64,000 bases of DNA from QWPN01 sp044238145 (lineage in GTDB: Bacteria > Planctomycetota > Planctomycetia > Pirellulales > UBA1268), in NCBI GenBank assembly GCA_044238145.1, contig JBIIDT010000001.1, forward strand, positions 62,001 to 126,000, in the 5' to 3' direction. Below, piece by piece: positions 48,857 to 57,168 of the stretch. A program made the position numbers and the translations under genes. Each line of letters starts with the position of its first letter. Position 1 is the first letter of the stretch. The notes beneath the pieces were generated by a model. It saw nothing but the letters and a program-made list of their open reading frames with translations. It ran no database searches and had not been told where the DNA came from.

Positions 48857-50500
48857 CTAGTCCAGCGTCGGCCGCGGCTGGACGGCCTCGAAGGGGCGAA
48901 CCCAGATGTTGCGGAACTGCACGGGGTTGCCGTGGTCCTGCAGCGCGATCGGGAGGGACTCGGCGTGCTGGGCATAGCTCGGCGGCATGTTGTAGGCCGT
49001 CGGGCCCTTGATCACCGTGTCGGAGTGGATGGCCACGCCGTTGTGCATCACGCTCACCCGGCCCGGCTTCTCGAGCGTGCCGTCGGCGGCGAACCGCGGC
49101 CGCGTGAAGAGGATGTCGTAGGTCTGCCACTCACCGGGGCGGCGGCAGGCGTTCACGGCCGGCGGCTGCTGCTTGTAGAGAGCGCCGCACTGGCCGTCGT
49201 GGTAGGTGAGCGGGCCGTCGGTGCCGTCCTCGAACGAGTCGAGCACCTGGATCTCGTACGTGCCCATGAGAAACACGCCGGAGTTGCCCCGGCCCTGGCC
49301 CTTGCCGGTCGCCGGGGCGGGCAGACGGAACTCGACGTGCAGGTGGCAGTCGCCAAAGCCCTGCTTCGTCGTGATCTGGCCCTTGCCGACGGTGGCCACG
49401 CCGTTCTCGACCTTCCAGGCATCGGCTCCGTTCCACGCAGCGAGATCCTTGCCGAGGAGCACGATCGCGTCGGCGGGCACCGGCGCGGGGCCCGCGGGCG
49501 CCGGGCCGGGATCGACGACCCGCGGCCGCGGCCACTCGATCGGGTTTTTCCATTCGGGCGAGCCCTGATACCGGCCCGCGAGCTGCAGCCGCCGGGAGCG
49601 GATCGACTCGGTGATCCGCGCGGCCTTCGCCTCGGCCTCGGCCACGGCCAGGCCGGTCGGCACGCCCGGCCGCAGGTGGCCCGCGGCGGCGAGGTAGGCG
49701 TCGCGAAGGAGTTTCAGCCGCGTCGTCACCTCGGGCAGGAACTGGGCGAGCGCGTCGGGCGCGTCGGCGGTGGCGATCGGCCCGCCGGCACCGAGGCCCG
49801 CGAGCACCGCCCGGCAGATCGCCCAGTGGCCGGCATCGTTGGGATGCACGGCGTCGGGGGCGAACGTGAAGGCCGGGTCGGCCGCCCGCTTGGCCGCGAG
49901 CGCCGCCTTCATCGGCCCGTGGACGTCGATCACGAGCCAGCCGTCGGCCCGTTTCGAGACGAGCCACTCGGCATAGGCCGCGAGCACGGCGTCGTAGTCG
50001 ACGGCGCCCGCCGGCCCAGGCTTGCCGGGCGGACCGCCGTAGACGGGGGGCGTGAGGTGGACGATCTTCCCGCCGGCCTTCCCGACCGCGTCGTGCAGCC
50101 GCTCGATACCCGCCTTGAACTTCGCGAACCGCTCCTCGTCGAGCGGCTGGTAGATGCCGCAGTTCATGCCGTAGCAGGCGAGCACGACGTCGGGCCGGGT
50201 GAGCCGCAGCACGCGGTCGAGCCGCTCGGCGAGGTCGGGCCGGGGAAACGTCCCGTTCGCGTGTCCCGCCTCCGAGAGGCCGGAAACCGTCTCGCTCGCG
50301 AGGCCCATGTCGATCACCTCGGCGGTCGTGCCCTGCCGCTCCATCCAGGCGACGAGGTCGGCGAGCCAGCGGCCGTCGTAGGTGATCGAGTCGCCGAGGG
50401 CCACGACCCGCTTGGCGTCGAGGAGCAGGGCGGCGGGCACCGCGGGCGGCTCAGCGGCGGCGGCCCGTTGGATGTTCAGGGCCGTAACGATGATGGTCAC
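48857..50500 (-). CDS. Secreted SGNH/GDSL hydrolase fused to a DUF1080 (3-keto-disaccharide hydrolase-like) domain
   Basis: About 547 residues from GTG 50500. The SGNH domain (about 25-270) has VVALGDSITYDGRWL (nucleophile Ser), VVLACYGMNCG and HPNDAGHW. The DUF1080 lectin-like domain (about 330-547) has WKVENGVATVGKGQITTKQGFGDCHLHVEFR, GNSGVFLMG and FRNIWVRPF. Likely an esterase acting on exported glycans. The start is uncertain: the frame stays open to 50710 across a 142-bp inverted-repeat element, and translation of that part looks non-genic. GTG 50500 sits at the start of a hydrophobic signal-like run. Confidence 0.72.
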   Translation of the reverse strand: MTIIVTALNIQRAAAAEPPAVPAALLLDAKRVVALGDSITYDGRWLADLVAWMERQGTTAEVIDMGLASETVSGLSEAGHANGTFPRPDLAERLDRVLRLTRPDVVLACYGMNCGIYQPLDEERFAKFKAGIERLHDAVGKAGGKIVHLTPPVYGGPPGKPGPAGAVDYDAVLAAYAEWLVSKRADGWLVIDVHGPMKAALAAKRAADPAFTFAPDAVHPNDAGHWAICRAVLAGLGAGGPIATADAPDALAQFLPEVTTRLKLLRDAYLAAAGHLRPGVPTGLAVAEAEAKAARITESIRSRRLQLAGRYQGSPEWKNPIEWPRPRVVDPGPAPAGPAPVPADAIVLLGKDLAAWNGADAWKVENGVATVGKGQITTKQGFGDCHLHVEFRLPAPATGKGQGRGNSGVFLMGTYEIQVLDSFEDGTDGPLTYHDGQCGALYKQQPPAVNACRRPGEWQTYDILFTRPRFAADGTLEKPGRVSVMHNGVAIHSDTVIKGPTAYNMPPSYAQHAESLPIALQDHGNPVQFRNIWVRPFEAVQPRPTLD

Positions 50501-50523
50501 AAGGCGCAACCAAGGACGTTGCA

Positions 50524-50665
50524 GGACAGGGGTCGCCCATGCCCTCTCGCCCGGACGTTCGCTACGGCCATCCTGGCCTTCGCTCACTCCATGCTGGCTG
50601 CGCTTCGCCATCCCTGGCTCCGCTGGCCAGCAAGGCCGGCTCGAGGGCACGAGCGACCCCTGTCC
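50524..50665. repeat. 142-bp element with terminal inverted repeats
   Basis: GGACAGGGGTCGC (50524-50536) and TGCCCTC (50540-50546) are matched exactly by GAGGGCA (50643-50649) and GCGACCCCTGTCC (50653-50665), separated in each arm by three unpaired bases. The inside has smaller palindromes such as GGCC-N5-GGCC. No target-site duplication is visible. It could be a MITE-like element or a large RNA hairpin between two operon genes. Confidence 0.7.
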
Positions 50666-50706
50666 GAGTGATCGGCGAATCGCGTGTGGAGTGATCGCGG
50701 GAGCCA

Positions 50707-52362
50707 TCATTCAGCCGCCGGCTTGGCCCCCTCGCGGATCGCGAACAGGTGGCTCTTGTTGGCGATGTAGAGCGTGTCGCCCACGGCGATCGGCGTCGAG
50801 TAGACGCTGTTGCCCATGTTGATCTCGCCGAGCAACTCCATCTCCTTGCCGAGCGCGAAGATGCAGATGTCGCCGTCCTCGTCACCGATGTACACCTTGC
50901 CGTCGGCGACCAGCGGCGAGCCCCAGCTGGCGGCGAGCATGTCGTGCGTCCAGTGCGGCTTGCCGGTCTTCACGTCGAGGCAGTGGAACAGGCCGCTGAA
51001 GTCGGCCACGTAGAGCAGCCCGTCCTTGATGGCGACCGTGCCGCAGGTGCGGTGCATCGTCTCCTCGAAGGCGAGCTTGCCGTTGCCATCGGCGTCGAAG
51101 CCGGGGTAGTGCCAGACGGCGGCCGAGTTGGGGTTCGGCCGGGCCACCTCACCCTCCTCCTTGATCACCGCCTGGTTGCGGCGGTGGGGGAGCGGCTTGT
51201 CGGGGTCTTTCAGGCTCACGGCCAACTCGCTCGACACGTCGCCGCGCTTCGTGGGGTCGATGCACCACAGGTGGCCCACCCCCTCGCCGTGCTCCGGATC
51301 CTCGCCCACGGCGATGTAGACCAGGCCGTCGTGCACGACCGGCGTGCCGATGATGTGGTTGCGGTCGGCCCGGCCGCCGAGCGTGTACTTCGACTCCTTC
51401 GGGTTGCAGTCGAACTTCCAGAGCAGCTTCGCCTGGCCCGGGCCGGAGGAGGATGGCCCGTTTTCGCCACGGGCGTCGAAGGAGTACATCCAGCCGTCGC
51501 CGCCGCCGAACAGCACCTGCGGCACGCCGCCGAGCTCCGCGTAGGACGGGCTCGACCACTGGCCGTGGAGGACGTTGGCGCCCGGCGAGTTGTCAGCCCA
51601 CAGCACCTTGCCGTCGCGCTTGTCGACGCACAGGAAGCTCGGGGCCTCGAAGTTCGGGAGGTTGATGTGCCCCTCGTCGACGCCGTTGCTCGTGTTCACG
51701 AACAGGAAGTCGCCGGCACTCGTCACGCTGCAGGAGCACATGTTGTGCTGCGAGACGCCGAGCTGCTTCATCATGTCGAGCACCCAGACGACGTCGGCCT
51801 CGTCCTTGTCCTGGGCCTTTTCGGCGGTGAACGGACCGTCGTTCTCGCCGTCGCGGAAGCCCTCGGTGTCGAGGCACTTCACCTCGCCGCGGCTGGTCAC
51901 GTACCAGAGGCGGTCGCCTTCGACGAGCGGCGCGCAGCAGATCCCCTGCAGCGGCCAGTCGTGGACGCGGCCGGTGGGCAGCTTCTCGCTCGAGTCCTGC
52001 CAGAGGAACGAACCGTCCTGGGCGGAGAAGGCCAGCAGGCAGCCGAGGTCGATCGCGGGGGGATACCGCTTCAGCCAGCCCTTGCCGTTGTTGGTGCCGA
52101 CGTAGGCCTTGCCGCCGGCCACGACCGGGTTGCCGTAGGACTGGCTGCCGAGCGCCGCCACCCAGGCCACGTTCTTGCTCGTCGCCGGCTTCCAGTCGCC
52201 CGTGTCGGGGTCGAACTCCCCCGGGGCCCACTCCGTGGGCAGGTTCTTCGCGTCGGGCGTGTTGTTGCGGACGGGCGAGCCGCCCCACTGGTTCCACTCG
52301 GCGGCCGCGGCCGGCAGGGCGGCGATCGCGAGCAGCACGACGGCGACGGCGAGACGGTTCAT
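50707..52362 (-). CDS. Secreted PQQ-like beta-propeller protein
   Basis: 551 residues, with a signal peptide (LAVAVVLLAIAALPAAAAEWNQWGG). WNQWGGSPVRNN is the typical N-terminus. Repeats follow with GxPVxxGxKxYVGT and DGDICIFALG patterns, and SVYSTPIAVGDTLYIANKSHLFAI closes the propeller. A Cys-rich patch (HNMCSCSVTSAGD) and a FDADGNGKLAFEE EF-hand-like loop are present. No PQQ ligand can be confirmed; many such planctomycete proteins are non-catalytic. ATG 52362 overlaps the previous stop (ATGA). Confidence 0.85.
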   Translation of the reverse strand: MNRLAVAVVLLAIAALPAAAAEWNQWGGSPVRNNTPDAKNLPTEWAPGEFDPDTGDWKPATSKNVAWVAALGSQSYGNPVVAGGKAYVGTNNGKGWLKRYPPAIDLGCLLAFSAQDGSFLWQDSSEKLPTGRVHDWPLQGICCAPLVEGDRLWYVTSRGEVKCLDTEGFRDGENDGPFTAEKAQDKDEADVVWVLDMMKQLGVSQHNMCSCSVTSAGDFLFVNTSNGVDEGHINLPNFEAPSFLCVDKRDGKVLWADNSPGANVLHGQWSSPSYAELGGVPQVLFGGGDGWMYSFDARGENGPSSSGPGQAKLLWKFDCNPKESKYTLGGRADRNHIIGTPVVHDGLVYIAVGEDPEHGEGVGHLWCIDPTKRGDVSSELAVSLKDPDKPLPHRRNQAVIKEEGEVARPNPNSAAVWHYPGFDADGNGKLAFEETMHRTCGTVAIKDGLLYVADFSGLFHCLDVKTGKPHWTHDMLAASWGSPLVADGKVYIGDEDGDICIFALGKEMELLGEINMGNSVYSTPIAVGDTLYIANKSHLFAIREGAKPAAE

Positions 52363-54713
52363 TTCACGGCCTCCACGGTGACGTTGTCGATCGAAATCTC
52401 GGAGTCCTTCGAGTTGCCGAAGAAGCCCGGGCTGCCCTGTAGGTTGCCGGATTCGTGGACGGCCTCGATCGTCCAGGCGGCGGGCTCGGGCGTGCCCCGC
52501 GGCCAGACCTTGCCGCAGAGGTGGGCGTCGCCGTCCTTCGTGCGGGCCTCGAACTTCATCGTGTACCAGCGGCCCGCCTCCCAGGCGAAGGGAATCGTCT
52601 TGGAAAAATGCGTCGCCACCTGTGGGGGCCAGGACCGCAGCTGCAGCTGCTGGGCGGCGCCCATGAGATCGAGCGTGTAACGCTGCGCGATCAGCCCCAT
52701 GTCGGGCATGCGGGCCTTCTCGAGCGCCGCCGCCGTGCCGAAGGCCTTGGAGAAGGCGTCGGCGTCGGTGGCGGCCGACTTCGGCGTGTCGGACGCCGGC
52801 GAGCCCGGCTTCTCGACGCCCGTCTCCTGGGCGCGGAAGTCGGCCTGGACGCAATAGTCATGGAGGTCGATCGGCCCGATCCAGCCCTGGCTCCGCGTAC
52901 CTTTGGGGATCGTCGTCACCTTCACGAGGCACTTCGAGCCGTCGACCTCGCGAACGACGTGCCGGTAGCGCATCCCGATCCAGGGGAGCGGCGGCTCGCC
53001 CTTCACGACGCCGGTCTTGGGGTCGGCCGCGAGCGGAATGTCCTCGAAGTCGAACCGCCAGGGCAGGGGGGGCATCGAGCGGATCCGGGCCTTGCCTTCG
53101 AGGCCGCCGACCTTCGCCGTGACGATCGCGGCGGCGTGCGTGGCGGCCGGGGCGGTGTAGGTGCCGTCGGCGGCGACGGTGCCGGCGGTCGCGGCGAACT
53201 CCGCGGGCGACTCCTTGACGAACCGGCCCGCGGCGTCGAACAGCCGCACCTTCAGGGGCAGCGTCGCGCCCGCGGCGATCTGCGCCTCGGCCGGCACGAC
53301 CTGCACCCAGGCCGGCTCGCCGGCGGGCCCCTGCGTCGTCGCGGACACCTGCTGGGCGGCCGTGGCCCGCGGCTGCTCCTTCGAGACGGCTTCCGCGGAG
53401 GCCTTCTCGCCAAGGCAGTAGAGCCGCTCGCCCGTCGTCAGGTAGACGCGGCCCTGCCAGGCGATCGGCGAGGCCGTGACCTCATCCTCCTCGTCGAGCC
53501 GCATCCGGTTGACGAACTTCAGGCCGTCCTTCGTCGGCTCGAGCACGTGCCAGCCGCTCGTCGAGCAGACGAAGAGCTTGCCATCCGCCACCAGCGGGCT
53601 GCCGCGGACGATCGTCCCCAGGAGTTTCACCGGCTTGCCGACGGCCGTGCCGGTCGCCTTGTCGAAGGCGTAGACCTTGGCGCCGTCGTCCACGAAGTAC
53701 ACCCGGTCGCCGAGCATGACCGGCATCGACCGGCCGTCCATCACGCCCTTCTTCTGCCAGATCGCACTGGTGGCCGTGATGTCGCCCGTGCCCACGCCCT
53801 TGAAGGCCGTCACCGAGCCCATCGAGGTGTTGTCGAGGTTTTCCTCGGCCTGGGAGATGGTGACCGTCTCGCCGTCCACGAGCGGCGCCACGTTGAGCCC
53901 GCGGCGGGAGAGCTTGAAGTTCCAGGCGGCCTTGCCGGTCCGCGGCTGGAAGTTCCACACGCTGCCGTCGCTCGAACCGAAGACGAGGGCCGCCTGGCCG
54001 CCGAGCGCGGCCAGCGACGGCGTGCTGTAGGTCGTGTCCTCGGGAAGTTCCTTCGTGCCGTTCATCCAGCGGACGACGCCCGTCGCCTTGTCGAGGCCCA
54101 GGAACCGATGGGCGGGCCGGGCGGTGTCGCCCCAGCCGGTGACCACGGCGCTGGCGATCACGAGATCCTCGAACACCACCGGGATGTTCGTCCGGCCGCC
54201 GTAGGTGGAGAGGAAGCCGAACTCCTCGTGCAGCGACCGCTGCCACTTCGTCTTCCCGGTCGTGGCGTCGATGGCCGTGAACACGCCGCACACGCCGTGG
54301 GCGAAGACGGTGCCGCTCTCCGGATCGGCGACGACGGCCGACCAGCCGACCCGCTCGGCCGGCACGTCGGAGAGATAGACGTTGAACACGTTCTCCCAGA
54401 GCTTCTCGCCCGTCGTGGCATCGAGGCAGAGGACCTTCTCCGCCTCCTCCTTCGTGCCGGGCTTGTGCCGCACGAGCGTGTACAGCCGGCCGCCCATGAT
54501 CACGGGCGTCGAGATGCCCCCCGCCTCGGTGTTCTTCCAGAGCACGTTGGTGCCCGCCTCGGGATCGAAGGCGGCGGCGAGCGGTGGGCCGGCATAGTGC
54601 CGGTCCTGCGTGGGCCCGCGCCAGTCGGGCCAGTCGGCGGCCACAGCGGGCCACGCGGCGGCCGCGACGATCGACAGGGCGAGGCAGAGGGCTTGAGGTC
54701 GCTTGGATGGCAT
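52359..54713 (-). CDS. Large secreted beta-propeller protein with C-terminal domain
   Basis: 784 residues, with a signal peptide (LCLALSIVAAAAWPAVAA). The N-terminal 430 residues are a PQQ-like propeller opening ADWPDWRGPTQDRHYAGPP, with repeats such as VLCLDATTGEKLWENVFN, KTKWQRSL and GLDKATGVVRW. A linker resembling an Ig-like segment (about 470-540; AGRFVKESPAEFAATAGTVA) follows. The C-terminal domain (about 550-784) resembles a jelly-roll, with WRFDFEDIPLA and VHESGNLQGSPGFFGNSKDSEISIDNVTVE. It lies 4 nt downstream of the SUMF1-like gene in one operon. Confidence 0.8.
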   Translation of the reverse strand: MPSKRPQALCLALSIVAAAAWPAVAADWPDWRGPTQDRHYAGPPLAAAFDPEAGTNVLWKNTEAGGISTPVIMGGRLYTLVRHKPGTKEEAEKVLCLDATTGEKLWENVFNVYLSDVPAERVGWSAVVADPESGTVFAHGVCGVFTAIDATTGKTKWQRSLHEEFGFLSTYGGRTNIPVVFEDLVIASAVVTGWGDTARPAHRFLGLDKATGVVRWMNGTKELPEDTTYSTPSLAALGGQAALVFGSSDGSVWNFQPRTGKAAWNFKLSRRGLNVAPLVDGETVTISQAEENLDNTSMGSVTAFKGVGTGDITATSAIWQKKGVMDGRSMPVMLGDRVYFVDDGAKVYAFDKATGTAVGKPVKLLGTIVRGSPLVADGKLFVCSTSGWHVLEPTKDGLKFVNRMRLDEEDEVTASPIAWQGRVYLTTGERLYCLGEKASAEAVSKEQPRATAAQQVSATTQGPAGEPAWVQVVPAEAQIAAGATLPLKVRLFDAAGRFVKESPAEFAATAGTVAADGTYTAPAATHAAAIVTAKVGGLEGKARIRSMPPLPWRFDFEDIPLAADPKTGVVKGEPPLPWIGMRYRHVVREVDGSKCLVKVTTIPKGTRSQGWIGPIDLHDYCVQADFRAQETGVEKPGSPASDTPKSAATDADAFSKAFGTAAALEKARMPDMGLIAQRYTLDLMGAAQQLQLRSWPPQVATHFSKTIPFAWEAGRWYTMKFEARTKDGDAHLCGKVWPRGTPEPAAWTIEAVHESGNLQGSPGFFGNSKDSEISIDNVTVEAVK

Positions 54714-54717
54714 CGCG

Positions 54718-55938
54718 TCACTCCCCGATGCCGGCCTGCTTGGCCTCGGCCGGCAGGGCCGGATCGACGATGCCCCGCGCGCCGCGGCCCTGCTGGAGCC
54801 GATCGGCCGCGTCGGCCGCGATGCTCTCGATGTCGGCGTTCCACCAGCGGGCCTGCTGGTCGAGAGGGGGCGTGGCGGACGGCCTGACCACCCGCATCCC
54901 CACGCCGAGGGCCGGCTCCTCCGTGTACCACCACGGGCTCTTGGGCAGGTTGGGATCGATCTCCTTCCATGCCACGTCCTCGGAGCCGCGGCGGGCGGCG
55001 CTCCGCAGCCGGTCGGCGTCGTCGTAGTAGGCGCCGCCCCGGACGATCCGCGGCGAGAGCTTCGTGGGCCAGACGGCGGCGGCGGCGGCGGCGACCGGCT
55101 GCGGCAGCGCGGCCTGCTTGGCGTAGCCTCCCTCCACCAGCTGATCGAGCACCCACTCAGCGACGTTGCCGTGCATGTCGTGCAGGCCCCAGGCGTTGGG
55201 CCGCTTCCCGCCGACCGGATGGGTCGTGTCATCGGCGTTGTCGGCGAACCACGCGACGTCCTCGAGGCTCGCGGCGTCGGCGCCGCTGCTCCACGGCGTC
55301 TGCGTGCCCGCCCGGCAGGCGTACTCCCACTCGCTCTCGGTGGGCAGCCGGTAGAAGCGGTTCGTGAGCTTGCTGACCCACTTCGTGTACTGGCGGGCCG
55401 CGTACTGGGTCATCGTCACGGCCGGCAGCTCGGGCTCCTCGCCGTTGGTGAAGGTGGTGCTCGGGTCGTAGAGGTTGGAGGGGGCCGTGACCGCATCGGC
55501 TTCGTTGGCGGGCGTCACCGGCCGCATGTTCGCGGCCTCGAGCGACTTGAAGAGATCGCAGGCGGTCATGTACGTGCGGTACTCCGCCCACGTGACCTCG
55601 CAGCAGCCGATCCAGAAGGGCTCGACCTTGATCTCCAGGGCCGGCCCCTCGTCTTCCGCCCGATCAGCCTCGTCGGCGGGGCTTCCCATGCGGAACGTGC
55701 CGCCCGGCACCGGGATCATCCGAAACGTGACCTCCGTGCCGGGAATCGTCTCGTCGTAGGGCACCATCCAGGCCCCGTCGATCTGCACCATCGGACCTTC
55801 GCCCTCGGGCCGCTGGGTTCCCGCGACGACGCCGGGCGAGCCCTCGGCGACGACGGTGGCGAGGCAGGCGGCCGGCCACGAGAGCCCGACGAGGACAGCG
55901 GCGATCGCCACGGCTGGGGCGGGGAACGGGCCGGGCAT
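54718..55938 (-). CDS. Secreted SUMF1/FGE-like protein
   Basis: 406 residues, with a signal peptide. The fold is recognisable in MIPVPGGTFRMGSPADEADRAEDEGP, FWIGCCEVTWAEYRTYMTACD, YRLPTESEWEYACRAGTQTPW and NAWGLHDMHGNVAEWVLDQL. IVRGGAYYDDADRLRSAARRG replaces the segment where true FGE has its two catalytic cysteines, so it is probably not a sulfatase activator. First gene of the minus-strand export operon with the beta-propeller and SGNH proteins. ATG 55938 gives a clean signal peptide. Confidence 0.88.
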   Translation of the reverse strand: MPGPFPAPAVAIAAVLVGLSWPAACLATVVAEGSPGVVAGTQRPEGEGPMVQIDGAWMVPYDETIPGTEVTFRMIPVPGGTFRMGSPADEADRAEDEGPALEIKVEPFWIGCCEVTWAEYRTYMTACDLFKSLEAANMRPVTPANEADAVTAPSNLYDPSTTFTNGEEPELPAVTMTQYAARQYTKWVSKLTNRFYRLPTESEWEYACRAGTQTPWSSGADAASLEDVAWFADNADDTTHPVGGKRPNAWGLHDMHGNVAEWVLDQLVEGGYAKQAALPQPVAAAAAAVWPTKLSPRIVRGGAYYDDADRLRSAARRGSEDVAWKEIDPNLPKSPWWYTEEPALGVGMRVVRPSATPPLDQQARWWNADIESIAADAADRLQQGRGARGIVDPALPAEAKQAGIGE

Positions 55939-56067
55939 GGCGGGATCTCTCGAGGGGAAGGGGGCGGGCGAGGCGGGCCGGAAGGACGGCTGGCGCGACG
56001 GGCGTTCGGCGAACCGCGTAAAGTGTACCCTGATGCGTTGGCCCCGCTCAATCGAAGAGACCTCGCC

Positions 56068-56598
56068 GTGACCGCCCCGAAGCCCACCCGGCCAGCCGGC
56101 AAAAAACCCGCAGCCCGCACGGACGACAAGCCGGCCGAACGGGTGGTGGCGGAGAACCGCAAGGCCCGGCACGACTACGAGATCCTCGACACGCTCGAGT
56201 GCGGTATCGCGCTGGTGGGCAGCGAGGTGAAGAGCCTGCGGGTGGGGCGGATGTCGCTCGACGAGGCCTATGGCCGCGTCGAGGGGGGCGAGGTCTGGCT
56301 GCTGGGCTGCGACATCCCCGAGTACGAGAAGGCCAACCAGCTCAACCACAAGCCCAAGCGGCCGCGGAAACTGCTGCTCCATCGCCGCGAGATCGCGAAG
56401 TTCGCCGGCCATGCGTTCGAGAAGGGGCTCACGCTCGTGCCCCTGAAGATGTACTTCAAGGACGGCCGGGTGAAGGTCCTGCTGGGGATCGGCCGGGGCC
56501 GCAAGGCGCACGACAAGCGGCAGAAACTCAAGGCCGACACCGCCCGGCGGGAAATCGAAACCGCCCTCCGGGGCCGGGGCGGCCGCGGAGGGCGGTGA
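56068..56598 (+). CDS. smpB: SsrA-binding protein
   Basis: 176 residues. Delivers tmRNA to stalled ribosomes. VVAENRKARHDYEILDTLECGIALVGSEVKSLR is the diagnostic block, with LNHKPKRPRKLLLHRREI and GRGRKAHDKRQKLK following. It has an N-terminal Lys/Pro-rich extension (TAPKPTRPAGKKPAARTDD) of about 25 residues. Start is GTG 56068 with a GAAGAGA-like ribosome site upstream. No tmRNA gene was recognised in the window. Confidence 0.95.
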   Translation: MTAPKPTRPAGKKPAARTDDKPAERVVAENRKARHDYEILDTLECGIALVGSEVKSLRVGRMSLDEAYGRVEGGEVWLLGCDIPEYEKANQLNHKPKRPRKLLLHRREIAKFAGHAFEKGLTLVPLKMYFKDGRVKVLLGIGRGRKAHDKRQKLKADTARREIETALRGRGGRGGR

Positions 56599-56622
56599 GG
56601 CGGCGACGAGGCCTGCGGGCCG

Positions 56623-56847
56623 TCAGTCTTCCGAGGCGCCGACGAGCACGCCGGTGGTCGAGTCGGTGGAATCCTCGGGATGCCACAGCGGCATGCCCCG
56701 CTGGATCCGCTCGGCGAGGATGTCGATCTTCTGCTTCGAGCCGGCCGGGGCGGACGTGGGGGCGAAGTCCTCCGTGTGATGCGGCTCGAAGTTCTCGTCG
56801 TGGCCGTACAGTTCGATGATCTCGAAAACGTTGCGAATCCGTGCCAT
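56623..56847 (-). CDS. Small conserved hypothetical protein
   Basis: 74 residues: MARIRNVFEIIELYGHDENF, then HHTEDFAPTSAPAGSKQKIDILAERIQRGMPLWHPEDST. Its position next to a translation gene and its size recall RpoZ, but the MARV-type omega motif and its helices are absent, so that name is rejected. The Ile/Leu-rich first helix and LAERIQRGMPLWH segment look conserved-type. Function unknown. Confidence 0.65.
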   Translation of the reverse strand: MARIRNVFEIIELYGHDENFEPHHTEDFAPTSAPAGSKQKIDILAERIQRGMPLWHPEDSTDSTTGVLVGASED

Positions 56848-57168
56848 TGGGACGAACCAACTCCTTCAGACTACGAGTGGGGGGACGTGGTGGGCGGCCC
56901 GCTGACGAGACGGCCGGGGAGGCCGCGACGGACGCGTTCTGCGTTGCAGACGTCGACATTATGGAGCGGCGATAACGCGAGTCAAACAAATTGCAGGCGG
57001 GGATTTTTCCCTGTAAAAACAGGGCTCGAAAGCGGCCCGTCTGTCCGTCACGACCGGCGCGAATTACCATTGTCCCTCGCGTCCCGGGTATTCGCTGCGG
57101 CCGAAGCCGCCTCGCCCCGCGGCCGCGGATCTGGTCCGGCCGCGGGCTTCCACCCGCCGCCGTGGTCG
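56848..57168. other. Divergent promoter region
   Basis: 321 bases between the small hypothetical gene and trkH. It has an AT-richer core near 56980-57030, including a 6-bp inverted repeat CCCTGT/ACAGGG around AAAA (57009-57024). No T-tract follows, so it may be an operator. ORFs through here are extensions of neighbouring frames and are rejected. Confidence 0.45.

Noticed and set aside
50501..50710. N-terminal 70 residues of the SGNH protein
   Set aside because: This part translates the inverted-repeat element, is Arg/Ser-rich without a signal peptide, and starts before a better signal sequence.
50749..52680. 643-residue plus-strand ORF opposite the beta-propeller gene
   Set aside because: Antisense shadow; the minus strand has a signal peptide and propeller repeats.
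52455..54887. 810-residue plus-strand ORF opposite the large propeller protein
   Set aside because: Antisense shadow with Arg/Ala/Gly-rich composition and no family features.
56623..56847. RNA polymerase omega subunit (rpoZ)
   Set aside because: Position and length suggested it, but the omega core motif and helices are missing.
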